In this document: in pieces, positions 37,504-44,760 of the stretch | Position numbering within the stretch: the stretch's first letter is position 1 | How the letters are laid out: each line of letters opens with the position of its first letter | Source of the DNA: Martelella sp. NC20 | GTDB taxonomy: Bacteria; Pseudomonadota; Alphaproteobacteria; Rhizobiales; Rhizobiaceae | Length of the DNA stretch: 64,000 bases | Assembly (NCBI RefSeq): GCF_013459645.1 | Contig: NZ_CP054861.1 | Span: 3,212,001-3,276,000, forward strand | Direction of reading: 5' to 3' | Program-made: the position numbers and the translations under genes | Notes under the pieces: model-generated | The model's input: only the letters and a program-made list of their open reading frames with translations | The model's database searches: none | Told to the model about the DNA's origin: nothing

Positions 37504-38376
37504 ATGATCGAAGCTTCCGCCAGCATCTTTCTGCCGCGCCATCTTGGATGCGCGCATGGGCGGTCCCTGACGCTCGGGCCTGCCGGCGCGCTGATGGCGA
37601 TCGTCAATGTGACGCCCGATTCGTTTTCCGATGGCGGACAGTTCGAAAATACCGAGGCGGCGGTCGCCTTCGGGCTTCAGGCCGTGGCGGCGGGGGCGGC
37701 GGTCCTCGATATCGGCGGGCAGTCGACGCGGCCGGGCGCTGCCGATGTTGCGCCGGCCGAGGAGCAGGATCGCGTCCTTCCGGTGATCGAGGCACTGGCT
37801 GCGAGAACCGATGCGCTGATCTCCATCGACACCTATCACGCCGAAACCGCGCGGCTTGCGGTGGCGGCGGGCGCCCACATCGTCAACGACATTTCCGGCG
37901 GCACGGCCGAGCCGGAGATACTGGCGGTGACGGCAACGAGCGGTGCTGCCTATTGCCTGATGCACACAAGCCGCAGGCCGGACATGGTCTCCGATCCGAT
38001 GGCGGATCAGTTCGCCTTTCTCGAAAAGGCGCTTGGCGCGGCGCGCGCGGCGGGGCTTGCCGACGATCGGCTGGTCATCGATCCCGGTTTCGGCTTCGGC
38101 AAGGACAGCGACGACAATCTCGCAATCATGACGCATCTGGAGCGGCTGCATACGCTTGGCCTGCCGCTCCTGATCGGAACCTCGCGCAAGCGGTTCGTCG
38201 CGGCCCTTGCCGGCGCTGACGACAATCTTTCCCGCGATTTCGCCACGGCCGCGACCACGGCGCTGCTGCGGCTTGCCGGCGGCGCGATATTTCGCGTGCA
38301 CAATGTCGCGGCCAACAGGGCGGCGCTCGCCGCCGCCGATGCAATCATTTCCCGACGGTATGGAGACCGATCATGA
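37504..38376 (+). CDS. folP: Dihydropteroate synthase
   Basis: Joins p-aminobenzoate to the pterin in folate synthesis; target of sulfonamides. It has 290 residues. Signatures: MAIVNVTPDSFSDGG (pterin and metal site), VLDIGGQSTRPGA, SIDTYHAE, HIVNDISGG, DPGFGFGKDSDDN and LLIGTSRKRFVA. The ATG at 37504 follows GGGGAACATC. Its stop overlaps the folB start (ATGA), so folP-folB-folK are translationally coupled. Confidence 0.97.
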   Translation: MIEASASIFLPRHLGCAHGRSLTLGPAGALMAIVNVTPDSFSDGGQFENTEAAVAFGLQAVAAGAAVLDIGGQSTRPGAADVAPAEEQDRVLPVIEALAARTDALISIDTYHAETARLAVAAGAHIVNDISGGTAEPEILAVTATSGAAYCLMHTSRRPDMVSDPMADQFAFLEKALGAARAAGLADDRLVIDPGFGFGKDSDDNLAIMTHLERLHTLGLPLLIGTSRKRFVAALAGADDNLSRDFATAATTALLRLAGGAIFRVHNVAANRAALAAADAIISRRYGDRS

Positions 38377-38741
38377 GCGGACGGTATACGATCACCATGA
38401 AGAACTGCGCCTTCTATGCCCGTCACGGGGTGATGCCGGAGGAGGAGCGGCTGGGACAGCGGTTCTTCGTCGACGTCATCGTGGATGTCGATGATCCCGC
38501 AGCGCTTGCCGACGATTTCACCAATGCCGTCGATTACGGCGGGCTTTACCCGGTGGTGGAAGAGGTCGTGACGGGCCGGCGCTTCCAGTTGATCGAGGCG
38601 CTCGCCAGCGCGATCGCCGAAGCGGTTGCGGCTTACCATCAGGCAATCATGCGCGTCGAAGTGGCTGTGCGCAAACCCTCGGTGCCGATCCCGGGCATTC
38701 TCGATCATGTCGAGGCGAGGCTGGTTCGCGATGTCCGCTGA
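38373..38741 (+). CDS. folB: Dihydroneopterin aldolase
   Basis: Produces 6-hydroxymethyl-dihydropterin in folate synthesis. It has 122 residues, the usual length: ITMKNCAFYARHGVMPEEERLGQ at the N-terminus, AVDYGGLYPVVEEVV with the conserved Tyr, and the C-terminal VEVAVRKPSVPIPG with the active-site lysine. It overlaps folP by four bases and folK by eleven. Confidence 0.95.
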   Translation: MSGRYTITMKNCAFYARHGVMPEEERLGQRFFVDVIVDVDDPAALADDFTNAVDYGGLYPVVEEVVTGRRFQLIEALASAIAEAVAAYHQAIMRVEVAVRKPSVPIPGILDHVEARLVRDVR

Positions 38742-39243
38742 ACCGGTTTTGGCCGCCCTCGGGCTCGGCGCCAATCTCGGCGATCCGGCGTCGGCCATGG
38801 CCCGTGCGTTGCGGATGCTGAATGACGGGGAGGGCGCTGAGGTCGTCGCCGTCTCGAAGCTCTACCGCACCCCGCCATGGGGCCTTGTCGAGCAGCCGCC
38901 GTTCATCAATTGCTGCGCGCTGGTGGAAACCAGTCTGTCTCCGGAGGCATTGATGCAGCGCTGCCTCGATATCGAAAAAGAACTGAAACGGGTGCGCGAT
39001 GTCCGCTGGGGGCCGCGGCTGATCGATATCGATATCCTGACCTACGGCACGCGGGCGCTTCAAACCGAAACTGTCACCATCCCCCATCCGCGTATGCTGG
39101 AACGCGGCTTCGTGTTGATGCCGCTTGCCGAAATCGCACCCGACATGGCCGTCAATGGCCGTCCGGTAGCCGAATGGGTCACCGAAGCCGATATCTCGGG
39201 GATTGTCGCTGTCAGCGATGACGGGTCGTGGTGGACGGCGTGA
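38731..39243 (+). CDS. folK: 2-amino-4-hydroxy-6-hydroxymethyldihydropteridine pyrophosphokinase
   Basis: Pyrophosphorylates the pterin made by FolB for FolP. It has 170 residues with ALGLGANLGDPASAMARAL at the N-terminus, TPPWGLVEQPPFINCCALVET, and the signature RWGPRLIDIDILTYG, followed by PHPRMLERGFVLMPL. The ATG at 38731 lies inside the end of folB; the upstream open frame is folB sequence read in another phase. Confidence 0.95.
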   Translation: MSAEPVLAALGLGANLGDPASAMARALRMLNDGEGAEVVAVSKLYRTPPWGLVEQPPFINCCALVETSLSPEALMQRCLDIEKELKRVRDVRWGPRLIDIDILTYGTRALQTETVTIPHPRMLERGFVLMPLAEIAPDMAVNGRPVAEWVTEADISGIVAVSDDGSWWTA

Positions 39244-39255
39244 CGCCGCCCGCTG

Positions 39256-39801
39256 CTATTTGATCGCGCCGACGGTGAAGGGATCGCCTTCGCGCTTGAG
39301 CGACAGGCCGATGACCGGAACGTAGCGGGTGCCGCCCTTGATCAGGAGGGTGATGTTGAGATCATCCTCGCCGAGCAGGCTGGTCACCAGCGCGCCCTCG
39401 ACCTTCTGGCGTTTCAGCGCAATGACCGCTTTCCCGTTCTCGATGTTTCCGCCGGTAACCGCGAGCCCGTCGCCATCCTCACCGTCGAGAAACTGGCCGC
39501 GATAGCTGTCGCCGTCGCGGATGAACACGGCGGTGATCGGGTGGGAGAACAGGCCGGCGCGGCATTTGCCGTCCAGCTTGAAGCCGCCTTCCGCGCCCGT
39601 CACCGGCAGCCCGTCAAGCTCGCATTTGAACCGCGTGCCTTTCAGCTTGCCCTCGATGATCTTGCCGGGCCCGACCCATTTGCCGGCAACCTGACGGAAA
39701 AACGCGTCGTCATCGCTTTCGGCAACGGCGCTTGCCGGAAGCGCTGCCGCGAGGGCCGCGATCAGCAGGGCGGTGCGAAGGGTGCGGGCTCTGTTTGCCA
39801 T
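39256..39801 (-). CDS. Hypothetical exported protein
   Basis: A 181-residue protein with a clear signal peptide (TLRTALLIAALAAALPASAVAE) and a small beta-rich domain with two cysteines (FKCELDG and GKCRAGL) that could form a disulfide. The pattern GKWVGPGKIIEGKLKGTRFKC suggests a lipocalin-like or DUF barrel, but no family is recognised with confidence. Convergent with folK, 12 bases apart. Confidence 0.72.
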   Translation of the reverse strand: MANRARTLRTALLIAALAAALPASAVAESDDDAFFRQVAGKWVGPGKIIEGKLKGTRFKCELDGLPVTGAEGGFKLDGKCRAGLFSHPITAVFIRDGDSYRGQFLDGEDGDGLAVTGGNIENGKAVIALKRQKVEGALVTSLLGEDDLNITLLIKGGTRYVPVIGLSLKREGDPFTVGAIK

Positions 39802-39906
39802 CGACTGTTCCGGTTACGCAAGACATCGGTTCGGTGCGTTCGGCCAATCATGACGGCGAATGGTTAAGTTTTGGTTTGCGCACAATCTATGCTTGTGAAC
39901 AATCCA

Positions 39907-40983
39907 TTACGGGTTGGAAAGGTCGCGCTTTTCGCCGGGCGCGAGATCGCCGATGAAATCGCCCATGCCGGGGCGCTTCAGGGCGTAGAACGGCATCGGG
40001 CGGCACAGATCCATGGCGGCGATGCCGATGCGGGCGGTCATCAGGCCATTGATCATGCCCTCGCCGAAACGGGCCGAAAGCCTGGATGCGAGCCCATGGC
40101 CGAGGACCTGCTGGATCAGACTGTCGCCGACCGCGATCGATCCGGTGACGGCCAGATGCGAGATCACGTCGCGGATCAGCCGGAACATGCCGACGGAACC
40201 GGGACGTCCGCCGTAAAGCTCCGCCATGTTGCGGATCAGACGGATCGATTCGTAGAAGACATAAAGAATATCCACGGCGGCGCGCGGGCTGATGGCGGTG
40301 ACCACCGAGACGCGCTTGGAGGCCGCGAGAATGAGCGCGCGCGCCTTGAGGTCGAGCGGCGCCATCATTTCGCGCTCGCAGAACTCGACGAGTTGGGGCG
40401 CGTCGACCACATCCTCATCGAGGTCCGACAGCCGCTGCCGGCCGCGCGCGGTCTCTGCCCTGGAGGCGAGCAGCGTCGCAAGCTCGCGGGCGGCAACGCG
40501 GGCGCTTGCGGCATCGCTGCCGGCATGAGCCTCGGCCATTTTCACCTTGATATGCTGGATCGCGCCAAGCCGCATGATCGCGATGATCTCGCGCGCCGCG
40601 ACCACCAGCGCCGCCGCGCCGCCCACCACCACCGCGCCGAGCGCCAGCCAGCCGAGCCAGGGCGCGCGGGCGAACAGCGAACGCACCAGATCATCGATCC
40701 ACAACCCGATCGCAAGCGACAGCAGGATGCCGAAGGCGATGCCGGCAAGCTTGGAGAACGAGAAGCCGCGCTTCTTCATCGTGGCGACCGGGGGCTCCAT
40801 CTCATCCGCCGCGATTGCCTCCGCACCGCGCAGGAACGGGTCCTCCTCATCCGGCGTCACCTCCGGCGGATCGAAATGACGGGGCGCGCGGCGCGGTTCG
40901 TCTTCTTTTCGCGGGGTCTTTTTCCCCGGGGTCTTGTCGTCGATGTCGAACACCGCTGGGCGACGGGGATGGTCAGGGCTCAT
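39907..40983 (-). CDS. YcjF/TIGR01620 family membrane protein
   Basis: A 358-residue inner-membrane protein: about 70 charged N-terminal residues (rich in Pro, Arg and Asp), two membrane helices (KLAGIAFGILLSLAIGLWID and WLGWLALGAVVVGGAAALVV), then a helical DUF697-type domain. YcjF-family proteins pair with the GTPase-like YcjX; the pair belongs to the envelope-stress (phage-shock type) context in enterics, and their molecular function is unknown. Its start overlaps the ycjX stop by four bases. Confidence 0.9.
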   Translation of the reverse strand: MSPDHPRRPAVFDIDDKTPGKKTPRKEDEPRRAPRHFDPPEVTPDEEDPFLRGAEAIAADEMEPPVATMKKRGFSFSKLAGIAFGILLSLAIGLWIDDLVRSLFARAPWLGWLALGAVVVGGAAALVVAAREIIAIMRLGAIQHIKVKMAEAHAGSDAASARVAARELATLLASRAETARGRQRLSDLDEDVVDAPQLVEFCEREMMAPLDLKARALILAASKRVSVVTAISPRAAVDILYVFYESIRLIRNMAELYGGRPGSVGMFRLIRDVISHLAVTGSIAVGDSLIQQVLGHGLASRLSARFGEGMINGLMTARIGIAAMDLCRPMPFYALKRPGMGDFIGDLAPGEKRDLSNP

Positions 40984-42458
40984 GCCAGTCTGTCTCCGAT
41001 CAGGAATTGCAGCGCCCGGTCGAGCCGGATATGGGGTATCGACAGCCCACCCTCGCTGGCGTCAGCGTCGATTTCGGGCGGCCGGAACCGCACCGCGTTG
41101 ATCTCGGCAAGGCTTTCCGGCACTTCGCCGCCGCGCTTCAGCATGCGGAAGAACGCCTCCGGATTGGCTGGAAGGTCACCGGGAAAAATCGCTGTTTTCC
41201 GTGTTCCGTCAAAGGTTTCCGCCCCGATCTTCTCGCCATTTATAGGCGTTCCGACGATCACCGGCAGAACCTCGGACCCGGACTCGACCGTCGCTTCCCG
41301 CGTGGCGCGGACGGAGGCAAGCGCCATCACATCGATCCCGGCGCCGGAAATGCCGATCGTCCTGATAGCGTCATTGACCAGCCGCTGCGTCAGTTTTTCC
41401 AGCCGGTCATGGCTTTCATGGTGCAGGTGGTCGGCCTTGGTCGCGGCGATCAGCACCCGGTCGATCCGCCGCCGCGCGAGCGAGGAGAGCCAGGAATTGC
41501 GCCCCGGCCGGAAGCAGGACAGCACCTCGGAAAGCGCGCGCTCGAGATCAGCGATCGCCTCCGGGCCGCGGCTCAGAGCCTGCAGCGTGTCGACCAGCAC
41601 GACCTGGCGGTCGAGACGGGCGAAGTGGTTGCGGAAGAACGGTTTCACCACGACGGATTTATAGGCCTCGAAGCGCCGCTCCATCTGGGCGGCAAGCGAC
41701 CCGCGCCTGAACTTTTGATCCCCAAGGCCGGGCAGCGGCGCGAAGGTGAGGGCGGGCGAGCCGTCGAGATCGCCCGGCATCAGGAAACGGCCGGGGGGCA
41801 GGGTGGAGAGCGAATGCTCATCCGCCCGGCAGGCGGTCAGATAGGCTGCGAAGCTTTCATGCAGCGCCTTCACCGTCTTCTCGTCGGCCGGCGCGTCGTA
41901 ATCGAGCGAGCCGGCAAGCGCCAGCCAGTCGCGGGCGAGAGCGGCGCGCGCGGGCGTATCGGCCCGGGCCTCCGTCTCGCGGCTGAAGGTGCGGAAATCC
42001 TGACCGAGCAGTGGCAGGTCGAGCAGCCATTCTCCTGGATAATCAACGATATCGATGGAGATCTTGCCACGCGAGAACATCCGGCTCCAGCGCCGCGCGC
42101 TCTGGTAATGGAATGTCAGGCGCAGTTCGGAAACCGCACGGGTCGAATCGGGCCAGACGCGCTCGTCCACGAGCCTGTCGATATGGGTTTCGTAGTCGAA
42201 GCGGGGGATCTGGTCGTCGGGCTGCTGTTCCAGCCGGATATCGGAGATGCGGCCGGAGCGCATCGCCTCGAAGAAGGGAAGGCGGCCATTGTGCAAAAGG
42301 TTGTGGACCAGCGAGGCGATGAACACCGTCTTGCCCGCCCGCGACAGGCCGGTGACGCCGAGCCGCAACGTCGGCTGCACGAGGTCCGATGCACGATCCG
42401 TGATGTTGTCGAGCGTAAGTCTGGCATTGTCGCCAAGCGACGTATGGATCGGCGTCAA
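40980..42458 (-). CDS. YcjX-family P-loop protein
   Basis: A 492-residue member of the YcjX (DUF463) family. The P-loop GVTGLSRAGKTVFIASLVHN is near the N-terminus, the DIVDYPGEWLLDLPLL region acts as switch/Walker B, and LIAATKADHLHHESH resembles the TKAD base-recognition motif of GTPases. It is cytoplasmic, likely membrane-associated through YcjF. The promoter probably lies in the upstream gap, which also contains repeats. Confidence 0.92.
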   Translation of the reverse strand: MTPIHTSLGDNARLTLDNITDRASDLVQPTLRLGVTGLSRAGKTVFIASLVHNLLHNGRLPFFEAMRSGRISDIRLEQQPDDQIPRFDYETHIDRLVDERVWPDSTRAVSELRLTFHYQSARRWSRMFSRGKISIDIVDYPGEWLLDLPLLGQDFRTFSRETEARADTPARAALARDWLALAGSLDYDAPADEKTVKALHESFAAYLTACRADEHSLSTLPPGRFLMPGDLDGSPALTFAPLPGLGDQKFRRGSLAAQMERRFEAYKSVVVKPFFRNHFARLDRQVVLVDTLQALSRGPEAIADLERALSEVLSCFRPGRNSWLSSLARRRIDRVLIAATKADHLHHESHDRLEKLTQRLVNDAIRTIGISGAGIDVMALASVRATREATVESGSEVLPVIVGTPINGEKIGAETFDGTRKTAIFPGDLPANPEAFFRMLKRGGEVPESLAEINAVRFRPPEIDADASEGGLSIPHIRLDRALQFLIGDRLA

Positions 42459-42536
42459 ATTCGGCTTCCTTTCACGGGTTTACCCGCAATATAGGTAAGG
42501 CGACGCAAGGATCAAAGCGGCGGCAGGGCCCGCGCT

Positions 42537-42792
42537 GGAGCCTCGGGTGAAAAAGCGCAAACCGGGCTACTGGCCGGGCTACTGGCAAAGTCATCCCCAA
42601 AACTTCTCCGTCATGCCGGGCTCGACCCGGCATCCAGGGCCGCTTGCGGTGAATCTCAGACAAGAGTCCTTGCGCGCAAGGACCTGGAGATTGCCGGATT
42701 CCGGCTCAAGGCCGGAATGACGGCGGAGAGGGAGACAACGCCGTGCTCGCTTACTGGGTTTGTCAGCAAACTGAACCGGTTCTGATGCTCTA
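42537..42792. repeat. Mosaic of a family B element nested in a family A repeat
   Basis: The outer parts resemble family A: GGAGCCTCGGGTGAAAAAGC on the left, and CCGGTTCTGATGCTCTA on the right, ending in the sixA stop codon. The inner part is family B: a degraded left end near GGCTACTGGCAAAG, palindromes GTCATGCCGGGCTCGACCCG and GATTCCGGCTCAAGGCCGGA, and a right end TTTGTCAGCAAACTG (42759-42773). It accounts for most of the 331-base gap between ycjX and sixA. Confidence 0.7.
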
Positions 42793-43299
42793 GTTCGGCG
42801 CAAGGAACGACGAGAGAACCCATTGCGGTCCCTCGCTTCCGTTGCCCGCATGGTCGATCACCGCCATGCCCGCGGTCGGAAAGCCGTAGGGGCAGGCCTT
42901 GTTGAAGGCGTCGGCGCCCACCAGCATCAGCAGCGTTTCCTCGATGCCGGGATTGTGGCCGCAGATCAGCACGGTTTTCGCATCCGCGTTTTCGGCCAGC
43001 GCCTCCAGATAGGTCACGGGGGCGGCCTGATAGAAGTCATCGACGAATCGGCACTCCGGCGCGCGGCCAAGCGTGCGGTAGGCCGCATCCGCCGTCTGCC
43101 GGCATCGCATTGCGGAAGATGACAGGATCAGGCCCGGAACGTAGCCGCTTTCCTTCATCCGTCCGGCAAGTTCGGCGGCGTCGTCAACGCCGCGCTTCGA
43201 CAGGGGCCGATCGTAATCGCGCATGGTCGGTTCGGGCCAGACCGCCTGAGCGTGGCGCAGAAGATAGATCCGGTCGGGGTGCGGGTTGATGGTCGACAT
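42790..43299 (-). CDS. SixA-like phosphohistidine phosphatase
   Basis: A 169-residue histidine phosphatase. The catalytic RHG-type motif reads IYLLRHAQAVWPE, with the second histidine in VLICGHNPGIEE. SixA in E. coli dephosphorylates histidine phosphotransfer proteins; in alphaproteobacteria the substrate is likely a nitrogen-PTS or phosphorelay protein. The ATG at 43299 gives MSTINPHPDRIY; an open extension upstream is not supported. The TAG stop is formed by the TAGAGCATC end of a family A repeat. Confidence 0.88.
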   Translation of the reverse strand: MSTINPHPDRIYLLRHAQAVWPEPTMRDYDRPLSKRGVDDAAELAGRMKESGYVPGLILSSSAMRCRQTADAAYRTLGRAPECRFVDDFYQAAPVTYLEALAENADAKTVLICGHNPGIEETLLMLVGADAFNKACPYGFPTAGMAVIDHAGNGSEGPQWVLSSFLAPN

Positions 43300-43594
43300 T
43301 CTCAATCTCGAAGCGGCGTGGAGCGGTTGGAAACGCGGGGTTGGCCGCGCTGACATTCAAAAACCGACCATGTCTTTACCATGATTTTTTCACAAGGCCT
43401 CACGCTTTTTTGCCGCCAATATTCGCCGTTTCCCGGGTGATTACCGGTGGTCGCGCTGCACGTATAGCGCGTGGAAGCGATCGCCGGGACGGCAGCCGCG
43501 CAATTTTGCAACGGCATTGCGACAGAGAGGGCAATCTTCAGGCGGGGCCTAATTTTTCAACAGTTTTTTACCTGCTCAAATATGAAGCAGAGGC
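43300..43594. other. Intergenic region between sixA and dksA
   Basis: Part of a 351-base gap between divergent genes. No gene or repeat was recognised here. It should contain the sixA promoter; the dksA promoter candidate is listed separately. Confidence 0.45.
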
Positions 43595-43624
43595 TTGAAC
43601 TGGCGTGTTTGTTTGGGATATACA
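43595..43624 (+). promoter_or_regulatory. Candidate dksA promoter
   Basis: TTGAAC (43595-43600) and TATACA (43619-43624) with an 18-base spacer, 27 bases before the dksA ATG. Confidence 0.4.
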
Positions 43625-43650
43625 CCGCCCGTGGGGTGTTGTTCAGGAGA

Positions 43651-44076
43651 ATGGCTTTGAACAAGAACATTGATCTTAGTAGCTATGTTCTCTCCGATAA
43701 CGAAGAGTTCATGAATCCCAACCAGCGAGCCTATTTTCGGGCCAAACTGATCGCCTGGCGTAACGACATTTTGCGTGAGGCGCGTGAAACGCTTGAGCAT
43801 CTGGCGGCCGAAAGCGCCAACCATCCCGATCTGGCGGACCGGGCCTCTTCCGAAACCGACCGTTCCATCGAGTTGCGTGCGCGTGATCGCCAGCGCAAGC
43901 TGATCTCGAAGATCGACGCGGCGCTGCGTCGCATCGACGAGGGAACCTATGGTTACTGCGAGGAGACGGGTGAGCCGATCGGGCTTCGCAGGCTCGACGC
44001 GCGGCCGATTGCCACGTTGTCGATCGAGGCGCAGGAACGTCACGAGCGACGTGAAAAAGTCTACCGCGACGAATAG
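43651..44076 (+). CDS. dksA: RNA polymerase-binding transcription factor DksA
   Basis: DksA binds the secondary channel of RNA polymerase and, with ppGpp, tunes rRNA and stress promoters. The 141-residue protein has the coiled-coil tip HPDLADRASSETD (acidic pair plus Arg-Ala) and C-terminal YGYCEETGEPIGLRRLDARP. Only one zinc-type cysteine (Cys103) remains, as in other rhizobial DksA proteins, so zinc is not bound in the E. coli way. AGGAGA touches the ATG at 43651, which is too close; a TTG at 43657 would be better spaced and gives an N-terminus (NKNIDLSSYVL) nearer to relatives. Confidence 0.94.
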   Translation: MALNKNIDLSSYVLSDNEEFMNPNQRAYFRAKLIAWRNDILREARETLEHLAAESANHPDLADRASSETDRSIELRARDRQRKLISKIDAALRRIDEGTYGYCEETGEPIGLRRLDARPIATLSIEAQERHERREKVYRDE

Positions 44077-44085
44077 CATGACACA

Positions 44086-44120
44086 TCAAAAGGCCGCGCC
44101 AGAGGACGCGGCCTTTTGAT
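44086..44120 (+). terminator. Bidirectional terminator after dksA
   Basis: TCAAAAGGCCGCG (44086-44098) pairs perfectly with CGCGGCCTTTTGA (44107-44119), with A- and T-runs at the ends. It lies between the convergent dksA and FliO-like genes. Confidence 0.85.
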
Positions 44121-44149
44121 TGTCATTATTGTTCAGGGTGGTCGCCGAA

Positions 44150-44506
44150 TCACCTGGGTTCGGTTGGCGCGGTTGCGGGTTTTGGTGCGGGCTCATCGCC
44201 CGAAGGCGTCCGGCGCGCGCCGATGGGCGCGGGTATGCGCGTTTCCAGCAGGATATCGTTCGGACCGCCGATCATCACAAGATGTTCGACATTGTCGCGC
44301 CGGATCAGCACCACCCGGCGACGGGCGTCGACGGCTGCGGCATCGACCACGAACAGCCGCGGCTTGCGGTTCTTGCCGCCCCTGATGAAGGGCGATGGCG
44401 GGCGGAGATGCATCAGAACCCAGATCGCAACGATGATCAGGATGATCACGCCGAGCGCCACCAGCGGAAAATCGAAAATCACGTTGCTGAAGCTCAAGTC
44501 GCCCAT
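44150..44506 (-). CDS. FliO/MopB-like small membrane protein
   Basis: A 118-residue protein with one membrane helix (VALGVIILIIVAIWVLMHL) and a basic cytoplasmic domain containing LFVVDAAAVDARRRVVLIRRDNVEHLVMIGGPNDILLE, the FliO signature (GxxxxLVVEx). FliO aids assembly of the flagellar export gate, but no flagellar gene lies nearby, so a non-flagellar role linked to the adjacent cckA is possible. The ATG at 44506 follows AAAGGCAG; a longer frame upstream has no support. It ends in a Pro/Ala-rich tail. Confidence 0.78.
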   Translation of the reverse strand: MGDLSFSNVIFDFPLVALGVIILIIVAIWVLMHLRPPSPFIRGGKNRKPRLFVVDAAAVDARRRVVLIRRDNVEHLVMIGGPNDILLETRIPAPIGARRTPSGDEPAPKPATAPTEPR

Positions 44507-44760
44507 CGTCTGCCTTTCACTGCTATGCCATGTCCGCGCCTTGTCTGCGCATTTGCGCGACAATCTAGCATGGCTTACGGATTGAAATCCCGCCTTTTTT
44601 GGCAATATCACCAGAACGGCGCACGGGATGGCCGAAACCGGGCGGCAATACCCAAAATTAAGCATTTGTCGCTATATTGGCTTGCAGAACTGGCCGATCC
44701 TGTTGCATCGGGCACGAACGATGTTTTCGCGGCGCGGGCCGGACGGACGACGAGGTTTCA

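Noticed and set aside
39871..42494. Long plus-strand frames opposite ycjF and ycjX.
   Set aside because: Both minus-strand genes match known families over their full length; the plus frames have no motifs.
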